Origin: Parasphingorhabdus sp. SCSIO 66989
GTDB lineage: Bacteria > Pseudomonadota > Alphaproteobacteria > Sphingomonadales > Sphingomonadaceae
Reading direction: 5' to 3'
DNA length: 64,000 bases
Assembly (NCBI RefSeq): GCF_032852305.1
Contig: NZ_CP136594.1
Coordinates: 2,145,501 to 2,209,500 of the forward strand
In this document: positions 54,767 through 63,174 of the stretch, piece by piece
How positions within the stretch are numbered: position 1 is the stretch's first letter
Layout: the number at the start of each line of letters is the position of its first letter
The notes under the pieces: model-generated
The model's input: the letters and a program-made list of their open reading frames with translations, nothing else
Database searches by the model: none
What the model was told of the DNA's origin: nothing
Position numbers and translations under genes: made by a program

Positions 54767-55174
54767 TTAGCCTAAACGCCGCCCCTGAATCGAGGCATAA
54801 CAAGTAAAACCGCTCTGCCCCGGGCGCAGGCGGCGGATCAGATCGCGATAGGCGCGCGGTCCGCGCACACGGCCGCGGCGGACATCCTCGCCCTTGAACG
54901 TGCGCGGTGGCAGCAAAGTGGCCCCTTCGGTCTTGCGATCAACGATGTTGCCATAGGCATCGACATAAATCGGTCCCTGCTCCTTGGCAGGCACGGTGAT
55001 TTCACAGGTCAATACAGAACTGGCGGTCTGCGCCAGCGCGGGCCGAACGCTGACAATCGCCGAGGTCGCGACTGCACCAAGGACAAGCGCGCGCCGACTT
55101 TGGCGGAACGCGTCCCCCTGGCTATCCTTATCCACAGCGCTCTCGGCTGCATCATCGACTTTGCGATCAGTCAT
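54767..55174 (-). CDS. Tat-exported protein of unknown function, candidate client of the PqqD/HprK-like pair
   Basis: A 135-residue protein. A polar N-terminus (about 25 residues, acidic) precedes a twin-arginine signal, QSRRALVLGAVATSAIVSV, with a cleavage site at ALA before residue 49. The mature part is about 87 residues, basic, with two cysteines (C57 and C125), PIYVDAYGNIVDRKT, a run of arginines between 99 and 116 and the ending SGFTCYASIQGRRLG. GGGG lies before the ATG. It opens the operon, six bases ahead of the PqqD-like gene. I do not recognise the family. The long N-terminal region ahead of the RR pair could act as a leader, which is inference. Confidence 0.78.
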   Translation of the reverse strand: MTDRKVDDAAESAVDKDSQGDAFRQSRRALVLGAVATSAIVSVRPALAQTASSVLTCEITVPAKEQGPIYVDAYGNIVDRKTEGATLLPPRTFKGEDVRRGRVRGPRAYRDLIRRLRPGQSGFTCYASIQGRRLG

Positions 55175-55336
55175 AATGGCCCCAAATTACATCCATATCC
55201 GTCCTATTACGCCGAAGCATAAAAATCGAGTAAAACCATTCAAATCGGTGTAGTCTGTGCAGGAACGGGACAGGCCGTGTCATAATTGCTAATCAAACTA
55301 GGGTTACAGTTGGACATGGCTCAGCAGGACTCATCT

Positions 55337-56644
55337 ATGAGAGACTTTTTCAGCCCAGAGATACGCCCGTTGCGGCTGTTCCTTGCGGCAATGATCATCG
55401 TGCTGGCGCCGGTCTTGGGCCTCTACATAGATGGCCCGGTAGAACGCAGCGCGATCATAATTGCCGCCGGACTGGTGGCTCTGGCTATCGGACTGGACCA
55501 GAAAACTCCGGCGGTGCGCAGCGTAGAAGCTGCCTCACCGATTCTAGAGAGCGATCAGGCCGAGTGGCACGAGCTACCCGAATTGCGGTCGCTGATTGAG
55601 GGCATTCCTGATCCCATGCTTATCCTATCGGGCATGACTGTCATCGCCTCCAATGCCGCGGCCAAGGCGATGCTGGGCAATGAGATTGATAATGAAGACG
55701 TGCGGCTGGTTATCCGGCACCCCAGCGCCACTGACGCCATTGTGCGCCAGCGCGAGGAGCCATTGCATCGCCCGATTGAGTTGATCGGCATTGGCAGTCG
55801 CGACCAGAGGTGGGAACTCAATCTGCGCAGCGTTGGCGATGGCGATTATTGCATCCTCTATCTTTGGGATCGCTCGAGCAGCTATGCGGTGGAAAAGATG
55901 CGGACCGATTTTGTCGCCAATGTAAGCCATGAGCTGCGTACACCGCTTTCCTCAATCATCGGCTTTATCGAGACATTGGCCGACAAGGAAGCAGGCGGCG
56001 ACAAAAAGACTCGCAAGCGCTTCCTCAAGGTGATGGCAGGTGAAGCGCATCGGATGCAGCAGTTGATATCCGATCTGATATCGCTGTCACGGATTGAGGC
56101 CGAGAAGTTCAAACCTCCCGAGAATCTGGTCGATATGGCGGACCTGCTGGATGAGGTGAAAGTGATTTTTGATGATCGCTATGATCGCAATATCATTCTC
56201 GATATTGACCCCAGCGTGCGCACCGTGCGTGGTGATCGTTCACAATTGTCGCAGATGATCCAGAATCTGGTGTCCAACAGTATCAAATATGGCCGCCCTG
56301 AAACGCCGATCATGATAAGGCTAAAGCCCAGCCGCACTGGCAGTATGGCACGTCTGGCTGTCATTGATGAAGGCGACGGAATTGACCCCAAGCATCTGCC
56401 GCGTCTGACCGAACGTTTTTATCGTGTCGATTCTGGTCGTTCGCGCCAGATTGGCGGAACGGGTCTTGGCCTTTCTATCGTGAAGCATATTGTCGAACGT
56501 CACGGCGGGCGGCTGGAAATCAACAGCACCGTTGGCAAGGGCACCAATATCACCATTTCACTCCCCGCTGCGCGCATAGAGGTCGAAGACAGCGATGGTG
56601 ATGACAGCAATACCGAGCCTGAAGCACAGTCTGCCTTCTCATAA
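55337..56644 (+). CDS. phoR: Phosphate-regulon sensor histidine kinase
   Basis: This 435-residue membrane kinase senses phosphate state through PstSCAB-PhoU and phosphorylates PhoB. Two membrane segments (15-30 and 38-52) are followed by a PAS domain (about 80-180), HisKA with H198 (FVANVSHELRTPLSSIIGF) and an ATPase domain with MIQNLVSNSIKYG, DEGDGIDP and GGTGLGLSIVKHI. The ATG at 55337 has AGGA seven bases upstream; ATG at 55316 gives seven more residues. It leads the pho-pst block and is divergent from the Tat-protein operon. Confidence 0.95.
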   Translation: MRDFFSPEIRPLRLFLAAMIIVLAPVLGLYIDGPVERSAIIIAAGLVALAIGLDQKTPAVRSVEAASPILESDQAEWHELPELRSLIEGIPDPMLILSGMTVIASNAAAKAMLGNEIDNEDVRLVIRHPSATDAIVRQREEPLHRPIELIGIGSRDQRWELNLRSVGDGDYCILYLWDRSSSYAVEKMRTDFVANVSHELRTPLSSIIGFIETLADKEAGGDKKTRKRFLKVMAGEAHRMQQLISDLISLSRIEAEKFKPPENLVDMADLLDEVKVIFDDRYDRNIILDIDPSVRTVRGDRSQLSQMIQNLVSNSIKYGRPETPIMIRLKPSRTGSMARLAVIDEGDGIDPKHLPRLTERFYRVDSGRSRQIGGTGLGLSIVKHIVERHGGRLEINSTVGKGTNITISLPAARIEVEDSDGDDSNTEPEAQSAFS

Positions 56645-56696
56645 ACTGCTCATCAGAGTCATGGTTTTGGCGGATACAACAAGCGCGGAAGGTGCG

Positions 56697-56725
56697 CTGT
56701 CATCAAACTGTAACGATATTGTCAT
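56697..56725 (+). promoter_or_regulatory. Three-unit Pho box upstream of pstS
   Basis: CTGTCAT, CTGTAAC and TTGTCAT start at 56697, 56708 and 56719, exactly 11 bases apart, matching the direct-repeat layout to which PhoB binds. The site is about 100 bases before the pstS ATG and 53 bases past the phoR stop, so pstS has its own PhoB-activated promoter. Confidence 0.88.
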
Positions 56726-56826
56726 TCTTGATAAACTGCGCCTGCGTAAGGCGCGGCCTATCGGATTGGCAAATCCTCATAAAAATCCGTCTATCCAGAC
56801 AGAATCGTTCGCACAGGATCATCAAT

Positions 56827-57870
56827 ATGCGCGCCATTTCCCTTATCGGTCTATCAGCTTTGCTGTCCCTTGGCGCCTGTCAGGATCCTGCGAATCTGGT
56901 CCCCGATACCAGCCGTGATGAGGTGCGTATTGTCGGGTCATCAACTGTCTTTCCCTTTGCCAAAATTGTATCGGATTCGTTTCAGAGCATTGGTGAGCAC
57001 CCTTCCCCGATTCTCGAATCCACCGGCACCGGCGGCGGCATCCAGCTTTTTTGTGACGGTATCGGCGCCTCTACCCCGGATATCGTCAATGCCTCGCGCC
57101 GGATGAAAGCCTCCGAATTGGCGCGCTGCGCCGAAAATGGCGTGGAAGAAGTTGTCGAGTTCAAGGTCGGCGTCGATGGCCTCGCCCTTGCGCAATCGAC
57201 CGAGGGCATGGCGATGAATCTCACCGTGCCGCAAATCTATCAGGCGCTGGCCGCGCGGCCCTTTGGCAAGGATGCACGCCCTGAAACATGGGCAGAGATT
57301 GATCCGTCGCTGCCCGATATTCCGATCAAGGTTTATGGCCCGCCCAAAACATCAGGCACACGTGATTCCTTTGAGGAACTGATCATGGAGGTCGGCTGCG
57401 CAAGCGACCCGGCGATGGAAGCGCTGAAGGACTCCGATGAAGACGCGTTCAAGAAAGTCTGCACCGATGTCCGCACCGATGGTGCCTATATCAACACCGG
57501 TGAGAATGATAATCTGATCGTCCAGAAAATCACCGGCGACCCCAATGCCGTCGGCATTTTCAGCTATAGCTATCTTGATGAGAATGCCGAGGCAGTGCGC
57601 GGCGTGACGATCAATGGCGTTACCCCGGAATATGACAGCATCGCAACCGGCGACTATCCCGGTGCGCGTCCGCTCTATCTTTATGTCAAAAAGCGGCATG
57701 TAAATGTGATACCGGGGCTGAAGGATTATCTCGCCGAGTTTATTGCGCTGGCTATCCCCAACAGCCCGCTGGCCGATGCCGGCATGATTGCATTGCCGGA
57801 AGATCAGCGTACCGACCTTTCCGACCGCCTCGAATCGCTGCCAGCAATCAAGGCGGCGGATCTTGGATAA
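56827..57870 (+). CDS. pstS: Phosphate-binding lipoprotein of the Pst transporter
   Basis: This 347-residue protein captures phosphate outside the inner membrane and delivers it to PstCA. It has a lipobox LSLGAC (C18), so it is lipid-anchored and not a free periplasmic protein. Family blocks are VRIVGSSTVFPFAKIV, ESTGTGGGIQLFCDG, NASRRMK and GPPKTSGTRDSFEELI. AGGA lies eight bases before the ATG. A Pho box is upstream and pstC follows after 79 bases. Confidence 0.94.
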   Translation: MRAISLIGLSALLSLGACQDPANLVPDTSRDEVRIVGSSTVFPFAKIVSDSFQSIGEHPSPILESTGTGGGIQLFCDGIGASTPDIVNASRRMKASELARCAENGVEEVVEFKVGVDGLALAQSTEGMAMNLTVPQIYQALAARPFGKDARPETWAEIDPSLPDIPIKVYGPPKTSGTRDSFEELIMEVGCASDPAMEALKDSDEDAFKKVCTDVRTDGAYINTGENDNLIVQKITGDPNAVGIFSYSYLDENAEAVRGVTINGVTPEYDSIATGDYPGARPLYLYVKKRHVNVIPGLKDYLAEFIALAIPNSPLADAGMIALPEDQRTDLSDRLESLPAIKAADLG

Positions 57871-57949
57871 GCGTCAGCGTTTGTCGGGCGTAAGCGATGT
57901 TTTTGTATCTGCCGCATCAATGGCGACAGGATTAGGGGGCTAAACAGCA

Positions 57950-59326
57950 ATGGCGGGATTCGCCTTTCTCTTTCTGATTGTCGGGCTCGGCGTTCTGGGC
58001 TGGCTGTTTGGCCGGGCCAAGGCCAATCGCTTTGTGCTCGCCGGCAAGTCGAGTTTCAACTCGCTGCCCAACTATCATGGCTGGTACGTCGCGCTCTGGG
58101 CAATGGTTCCGGTGATCATCTTTGCCTCCATCTGGATCAGCGTTTCTCCGGCCCTCACCACCAATATGGTGTTAGCCGATCCGGCGGCGGCGAGCCTCCC
58201 CGAAGACCCTTTTGCCCGTGCCTCGGTCCTGTCGGAAGCGCGTGCGCTGTCGCGCGACGCTTCATCGCAAAGCTTTAATCCCGAAGCGGCAACACTGGCA
58301 CCGATATATGCCTCGGCTGAAAACTATTATCAGATGATCGGCATCGCGGCGGCATTGTTGCTCGGTTTTGCAGGTGCGGCCTATGCCTTTCTGAAAGTAC
58401 GCCCCGATTTCCGCGCCCGCAGCCAGGTCGAGCGGGTGGTGCTGATGGTGCTGCTGATCGCCTCGCTGATCGCGATCCTAGTAACCATTGGCATCGTTGC
58501 ATCATTAGTCTTTGAGACCATACGCTTCTTTACAATGGTCTCGCCTTTAGACTTTCTCTTTGGGCTAGAGTGGAATCCTAAACCGGACCCTGATGGTCAA
58601 GATCACACCGGCTTTGGCGCATTGCCGCTGTTCTGGGGGACGATCTTTATTGGCGCGATTATCGCCATGATCGTGGCCATCCCTTTCGGCCTGATGAGCG
58701 CAGTCTATCTCACCCAATATGCCCCAGCCAGCCTGCGCAGCTGGATGAAACCGATATTGGAAATCCTCGCAGGTGTCCCGACAGTGGTCTATGGCTATTT
58801 TGCTGCCTTAACAGTTGCTCCTGCCATACTACAATTTGCCAATAGCATGGGTATTGAAAATGCGTCTATCGAGTCCGCCCTCGCAGCCGGTCTGGTAATG
58901 GGCGTGATGATTATTCCTTTTGTCTCTTCCATGGCGGATGACAGCATTGCCGCCGTTCCCAACGCCATGCGTGACGGTTCACTTGCCATGGGCGCAACGC
59001 CCAGCGAGACGATCAAGAAAGTGCTGATCCCAGCGGCTCTCCCCGGCGTTGTCGGCGGCGTATTGCTCGCGGTCAGTCGTGCCATTGGCGAAACGATGAT
59101 CGTGGTGATGGCCGCAGGCCTAGCCGCCAATATGACAGCCAATCCGTTCCAGAGCGTCACCACGGTGACGGTGCAGATCGTGCAGTTACTTACTGGAGAC
59201 ACAGATTTTGAAGGCCCGATGACGCTTGCCGCTTTTGCTCTGGGTCTGGCGCTGTTCTTTGTTACGCTGTTGCTCAATCTGGTCGCCTTGCAGATCGTGA
59301 AGAGATATCGGGAAAGCTATGAGTGA
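57950..59326 (+). CDS. pstC: Phosphate ABC transporter permease PstC with N-terminal extension
   Basis: This 458-residue permease is about 140 residues longer than E. coli PstC. The extension has two extra membrane segments (3-14 and 36-56) and a periplasmic loop, then a third helix (about 124-144); this fits the PstC N-terminal extension of alphaproteobacteria. The permease core contains ILAGVPTVVYGYFAA and the EAA-like loop AMRDGSLAMGATPSETIKKVLIPAALPG. AGGGGG is 11 bases upstream. It overlaps pstA by eight bases. Confidence 0.94.
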   Translation: MAGFAFLFLIVGLGVLGWLFGRAKANRFVLAGKSSFNSLPNYHGWYVALWAMVPVIIFASIWISVSPALTTNMVLADPAAASLPEDPFARASVLSEARALSRDASSQSFNPEAATLAPIYASAENYYQMIGIAAALLLGFAGAAYAFLKVRPDFRARSQVERVVLMVLLIASLIAILVTIGIVASLVFETIRFFTMVSPLDFLFGLEWNPKPDPDGQDHTGFGALPLFWGTIFIGAIIAMIVAIPFGLMSAVYLTQYAPASLRSWMKPILEILAGVPTVVYGYFAALTVAPAILQFANSMGIENASIESALAAGLVMGVMIIPFVSSMADDSIAAVPNAMRDGSLAMGATPSETIKKVLIPAALPGVVGGVLLAVSRAIGETMIVVMAAGLAANMTANPFQSVTTVTVQIVQLLTGDTDFEGPMTLAAFALGLALFFVTLLLNLVALQIVKRYRESYE

Positions 59327-60608
59327 AACCGCCGCCATGCCCGCCTCAACGCCCTCTGGCCATAAGGTGCAAACCGACTGGAAGAGCGAAGCCATGCGCA
59401 AGCGCGTGGCCAAGCGTTACGCCGCCGAGAAACGGTTTAAAGCGATTGGCCTTTTGGCGATTATATTGTCGTCACTGTTCCTCGCCTTCTTGCTGTTCGT
59501 TATGGTCAGCAACGGGGCCAAGGGCTTTCAGCGTACCGAGATCGCCCTGCCTATCGATTTTGCCACGCTGTCCGGCGGTGCTTCGCCGGAGAGCCTTGAA
59601 GGCAACGGCCAGAATGCCGCCCTCGCCTCGCTGGATATTCGCGGCATCACCAATGCGGCGATTGAGAGCAATTATGGCGAGGATGGCCGCAAGATTTTTG
59701 CCCGCAATGCCTGGGTCGAAGTGCGCGAGCAGCTTCGCGATGATCCGCAGCTTATCACCCAAAATGCGACATTATGGCTATCCGCAACCAGCGCTTTTGA
59801 CCGCATAAATAAGGGCGATGACAATGCTGATCTGCAGCCGATCTTTGAACGTGTCAAAGACGAAGGCAATGTTCGCACTGTGTTCAACACTCTCTTCCTG
59901 GCCAATTCGGATGGGGTCGATCCGGCACTGGTCGGCATTTGGGGTGCACTCAAAGGCTCGCTAATGACGATGTTCATTACAATTGTTTTGGCCTTCCCCA
60001 TTGGTGTGTTTTCAGCCATCTACCTCGAAGAATATGCCCCGCAAAATCGTTGGACAGACCTGATTGAAGTTTCGATCAACAATCTTGCGGCCGTCCCTTC
60101 GATCATCTTCGGGCTGCTCGGTCTGGTGGTGTTTCTGACATGGATTGACCTGCCGCGCTCCTCGGCATTGGTTGGTGGCCTCACTTTGGCGCTAATGACC
60201 TTCCCGGTGATTGTTATCGCTGCTCGAAATGCAGTAAAGTCGGTACCTCCGTCTATCCGTGAGGCAGCGCTTGGTATCGGTGCAAGCAAGGTTCAGGTGA
60301 TTTTCCACCATGTCCTGCCGCTCGCCATACCCGGTATTTTGACCGGCACGATCATTGGCATGGCGCGCGCGCTGGGCGAAACCGCACCACTGCTGATGAT
60401 CGGTATGCGCGCGTTCACGGCTACGCCACCTGGCGATTTTTTAGATCCTACAACTGTTTTGCCAGTGCAGATCTATTTGTGGTCAGATGAAGTAAATAAA
60501 GGATTTGTCGAGAAAACCTCCGCTGCAATCATTATATTGCTGCTATTCCTGCTGACGATGAATGCTGTGGCGATCTGGCTGCGCAACCGCTTTGAAACAC
60601 GATGGTGA
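59319..60608 (+). CDS. pstA: Phosphate ABC transporter permease PstA with N-terminal extension
   Basis: This 429-residue permease has a first helix (about 50-70), a periplasmic insertion of roughly 130 residues and then a standard permease core with NNLAAVPSIIFGLLGL and the EAA loop SIREAALGIGASKVQVIFHHVLPLAIPG. E. coli PstA is near 300 residues, so the extra part resembles the N-terminal domain known in proteobacterial PstA proteins. It partners PstC and is energised by PstB. Confidence 0.95.
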   Translation: MSETAAMPASTPSGHKVQTDWKSEAMRKRVAKRYAAEKRFKAIGLLAIILSSLFLAFLLFVMVSNGAKGFQRTEIALPIDFATLSGGASPESLEGNGQNAALASLDIRGITNAAIESNYGEDGRKIFARNAWVEVREQLRDDPQLITQNATLWLSATSAFDRINKGDDNADLQPIFERVKDEGNVRTVFNTLFLANSDGVDPALVGIWGALKGSLMTMFITIVLAFPIGVFSAIYLEEYAPQNRWTDLIEVSINNLAAVPSIIFGLLGLVVFLTWIDLPRSSALVGGLTLALMTFPVIVIAARNAVKSVPPSIREAALGIGASKVQVIFHHVLPLAIPGILTGTIIGMARALGETAPLLMIGMRAFTATPPGDFLDPTTVLPVQIYLWSDEVNKGFVEKTSAAIIILLLFLLTMNAVAIWLRNRFETRW

Positions 60609-60617
60609 CCTGAAGAC

Positions 60618-61412
<795 letters not shown>

Positions 61413-61427
61413 TATGGCTCTACGCTA

Positions 61428-62135
61428 ATGACGCCCAATAGTACCAAACATACGGTCAAGGCCTTTGATACCGACATGGTCGAGCTGCGCGGACTGGTCG
61501 CGGATGTTGGCGGGCGTGCGGAAAAGGCGGTTATCGATGCGATGACAGCGCTGGAGCGCAATGACCAGAGCATGGCCAGCGCGGTGATCGTCAAGGACAA
61601 GGATATTGACGAACTGGAGCGTGAAATTGACCGCATGGTGGTGCAGATTATGGCCCTGCGCGCGCCGATGGCCGATGACTTGCGGGTGCTGATTGCGACG
61701 CTCAAGATCTCCAGCAAAATCGAACGTATCGGCGATTATGCCAAGAATATCGCCAAGCGGGTGCCGCTCATCGATCCGGATGACTGGATGGAAGCGGCTG
61801 ACGCGCTGGTGCCGATGTCACAGGCGGCGATCGAGCTGGTTGATGATGCGATGAATTCTTATGCCCGCCGTGATGCCGATCTGGCGATCCAGGTGTGCAA
61901 GCGCGACAAGATGGTCGATGACTTTTACAGCGCCATTTTCCGCGGCCTGATCGACCATATGATCGCGGTTCCCGGCCAGGTGAATGCCGGTGTCCACCTC
62001 ATGTTTATCGCCAAGAATCTCGAGCGTATTGGTGACCATGCGACCAATATTGCCGAGATGGTCTATTTTTCAATTACCGGCGATAATCTGATAGAGCGCG
62101 ATCGTGGCAATGATCCGCTCGATATGAACGATTGA
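61428..62135 (+). CDS. phoU: Phosphate signalling protein PhoU
   Basis: This 235-residue all-helical protein damps the Pho response by linking PstB to PhoR. Two PhoU repeats are visible with the metal-binding pattern ExxxD in each: KIERIGDYAKNIAKR and NLERIGDHATNIAEM. It follows pstB by 15 bases and precedes phoB by 13. Confidence 0.96.
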   Translation: MTPNSTKHTVKAFDTDMVELRGLVADVGGRAEKAVIDAMTALERNDQSMASAVIVKDKDIDELEREIDRMVVQIMALRAPMADDLRVLIATLKISSKIERIGDYAKNIAKRVPLIDPDDWMEAADALVPMSQAAIELVDDAMNSYARRDADLAIQVCKRDKMVDDFYSAIFRGLIDHMIAVPGQVNAGVHLMFIAKNLERIGDHATNIAEMVYFSITGDNLIERDRGNDPLDMND

Positions 62136-62148
62136 AGAGGGAAGAGAG

Positions 62149-62847
62149 ATGTCAAAGCCCCATATTCTCCTGGTTGAAGACGATATGGCACTGGCGGAAT
62201 TGATCTCCTGGCATTTCGAGAAGCAGGGTTTTCGCATCAGCCAGACACCCGATGGTGAAGAGGCTTTGCTGATCGTCAGCGAGCAGCAGCCCGATATCGT
62301 CGTCCTCGACTGGATGATCGACAATCTCTCGGGCATTGAGGTTTGTCGCCGCTTGCGCCGCAATAATGACACCGCGAACATCCCGATCATCATGATGTCG
62401 GCGCGCGGCGAGGAAGAGGACCGGGTGCGCGGCCTTGATATCGGTGCCGATGATTATCTCACCAAGCCGTTCAGTCCGCGCGAGCTGATCGCCCGTGTCA
62501 ACGCCGTGCTGCGGCGTATGCGTCCAGCACTGGCGGGTGGCACCCTGACCTATGCCAATATCGAGATGGATACCGTCGGCTATAAGGTCAAACGCGGCGG
62601 CAAGACTATACCTCTCGGTCCCACCGAATTCCGCCTGTTGCGCCATTTTCTTGAGCATCCCGGCTGGGTGTTCTCGCGCGAGCGCTTGCTCGATGCGGTC
62701 TGGGGCAATGAAAGCGATATCGAAATCCGCACCATTGACGTGCATATTCGCCGCCTGCGCAAGGCGATCAATGCCAATGGCGAGGCCGATATCATCCGCA
62801 CCGTGCGTTCCGCCGGCTATGCGCTGGATGCCGAGGCTGTTGCCTAG
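62149..62847 (+). CDS. phoB: Phosphate-regulon response regulator
   Basis: This 232-residue OmpR-family regulator binds Pho boxes. The receiver has D11 and D12, phospho-site D54 (VVLDWMIDN), S84 (MMSARGEEED) and K106 (YLTKPF). The C-terminal winged helix has LGPTEFRLLRHFLEHPGWVFSRERLLDAVWG and IDVHIRRLRKAIN. GAGGGAAGAG precedes the ATG. It closes the block and is followed by palindromic repeats that can end transcription. Confidence 0.97.
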   Translation: MSKPHILLVEDDMALAELISWHFEKQGFRISQTPDGEEALLIVSEQQPDIVVLDWMIDNLSGIEVCRRLRRNNDTANIPIIMMSARGEEEDRVRGLDIGADDYLTKPFSPRELIARVNAVLRRMRPALAGGTLTYANIEMDTVGYKVKRGGKTIPLGPTEFRLLRHFLEHPGWVFSRERLLDAVWGNESDIEIRTIDVHIRRLRKAINANGEADIIRTVRSAGYALDAEAVA

Positions 62848-62856
62848 ACACCAAAT

Positions 62857-63025
62857 CCTCCCCGTTTACGGGGAGGGGGACCGTCAAAGACGGTGGAGGG
62901 GCACCCGCCACTTGCGCTCCGCAAGCGGATATTCAATTGAATTTCACACAAAGGCACAAAGAAACGAAGAGCTCGCATCAAGAGTGAACGCCTTTGTGCC
63001 TTCGTGTCTTTGTGCGAGTCAAATT
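62857..63025. repeat. Cluster of palindromic repeats downstream of phoB
   Basis: In order: CCTCCCCG-TTTA-CGGGGAGG (62857-62876), ACCGTC-AAA-GACGGT (62880-62894), CTTGCG-CTC-CGCAAG (62911-62925), the palindrome ATTCAATTGAAT (62931-62942), and a larger inverted repeat with arms rich in CACAAAGGCACAAAG (about 62945-62970) and CTTTGTGCCTTCGTG (about 62993-63020). No protein is encoded. The first stem could terminate the pho operon. The 327 bases between phoB and the SDR gene hold these repeats and the SDR leader. Confidence 0.75.
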
Positions 63026-63174
63026 ACAACACAGCATAAGCATTAAGCCTGCCGTAACGGCACCTCCTCTCCCGAAGTAAAAGACGCAATTGCGCGGTTG
63101 ACAAAGGCTCGGACGCGTTGGAAACCCGCGTCATAAATTTCAGAACACAACCCAATTTTTCGAGGAGCCTTATC

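Noticed and set aside
57871-57949. Possible small gene or attenuator between pstS and pstC
   Set aside because: Only weak complementary stretches and the pstC ribosome site are visible; no frame or stable terminator.
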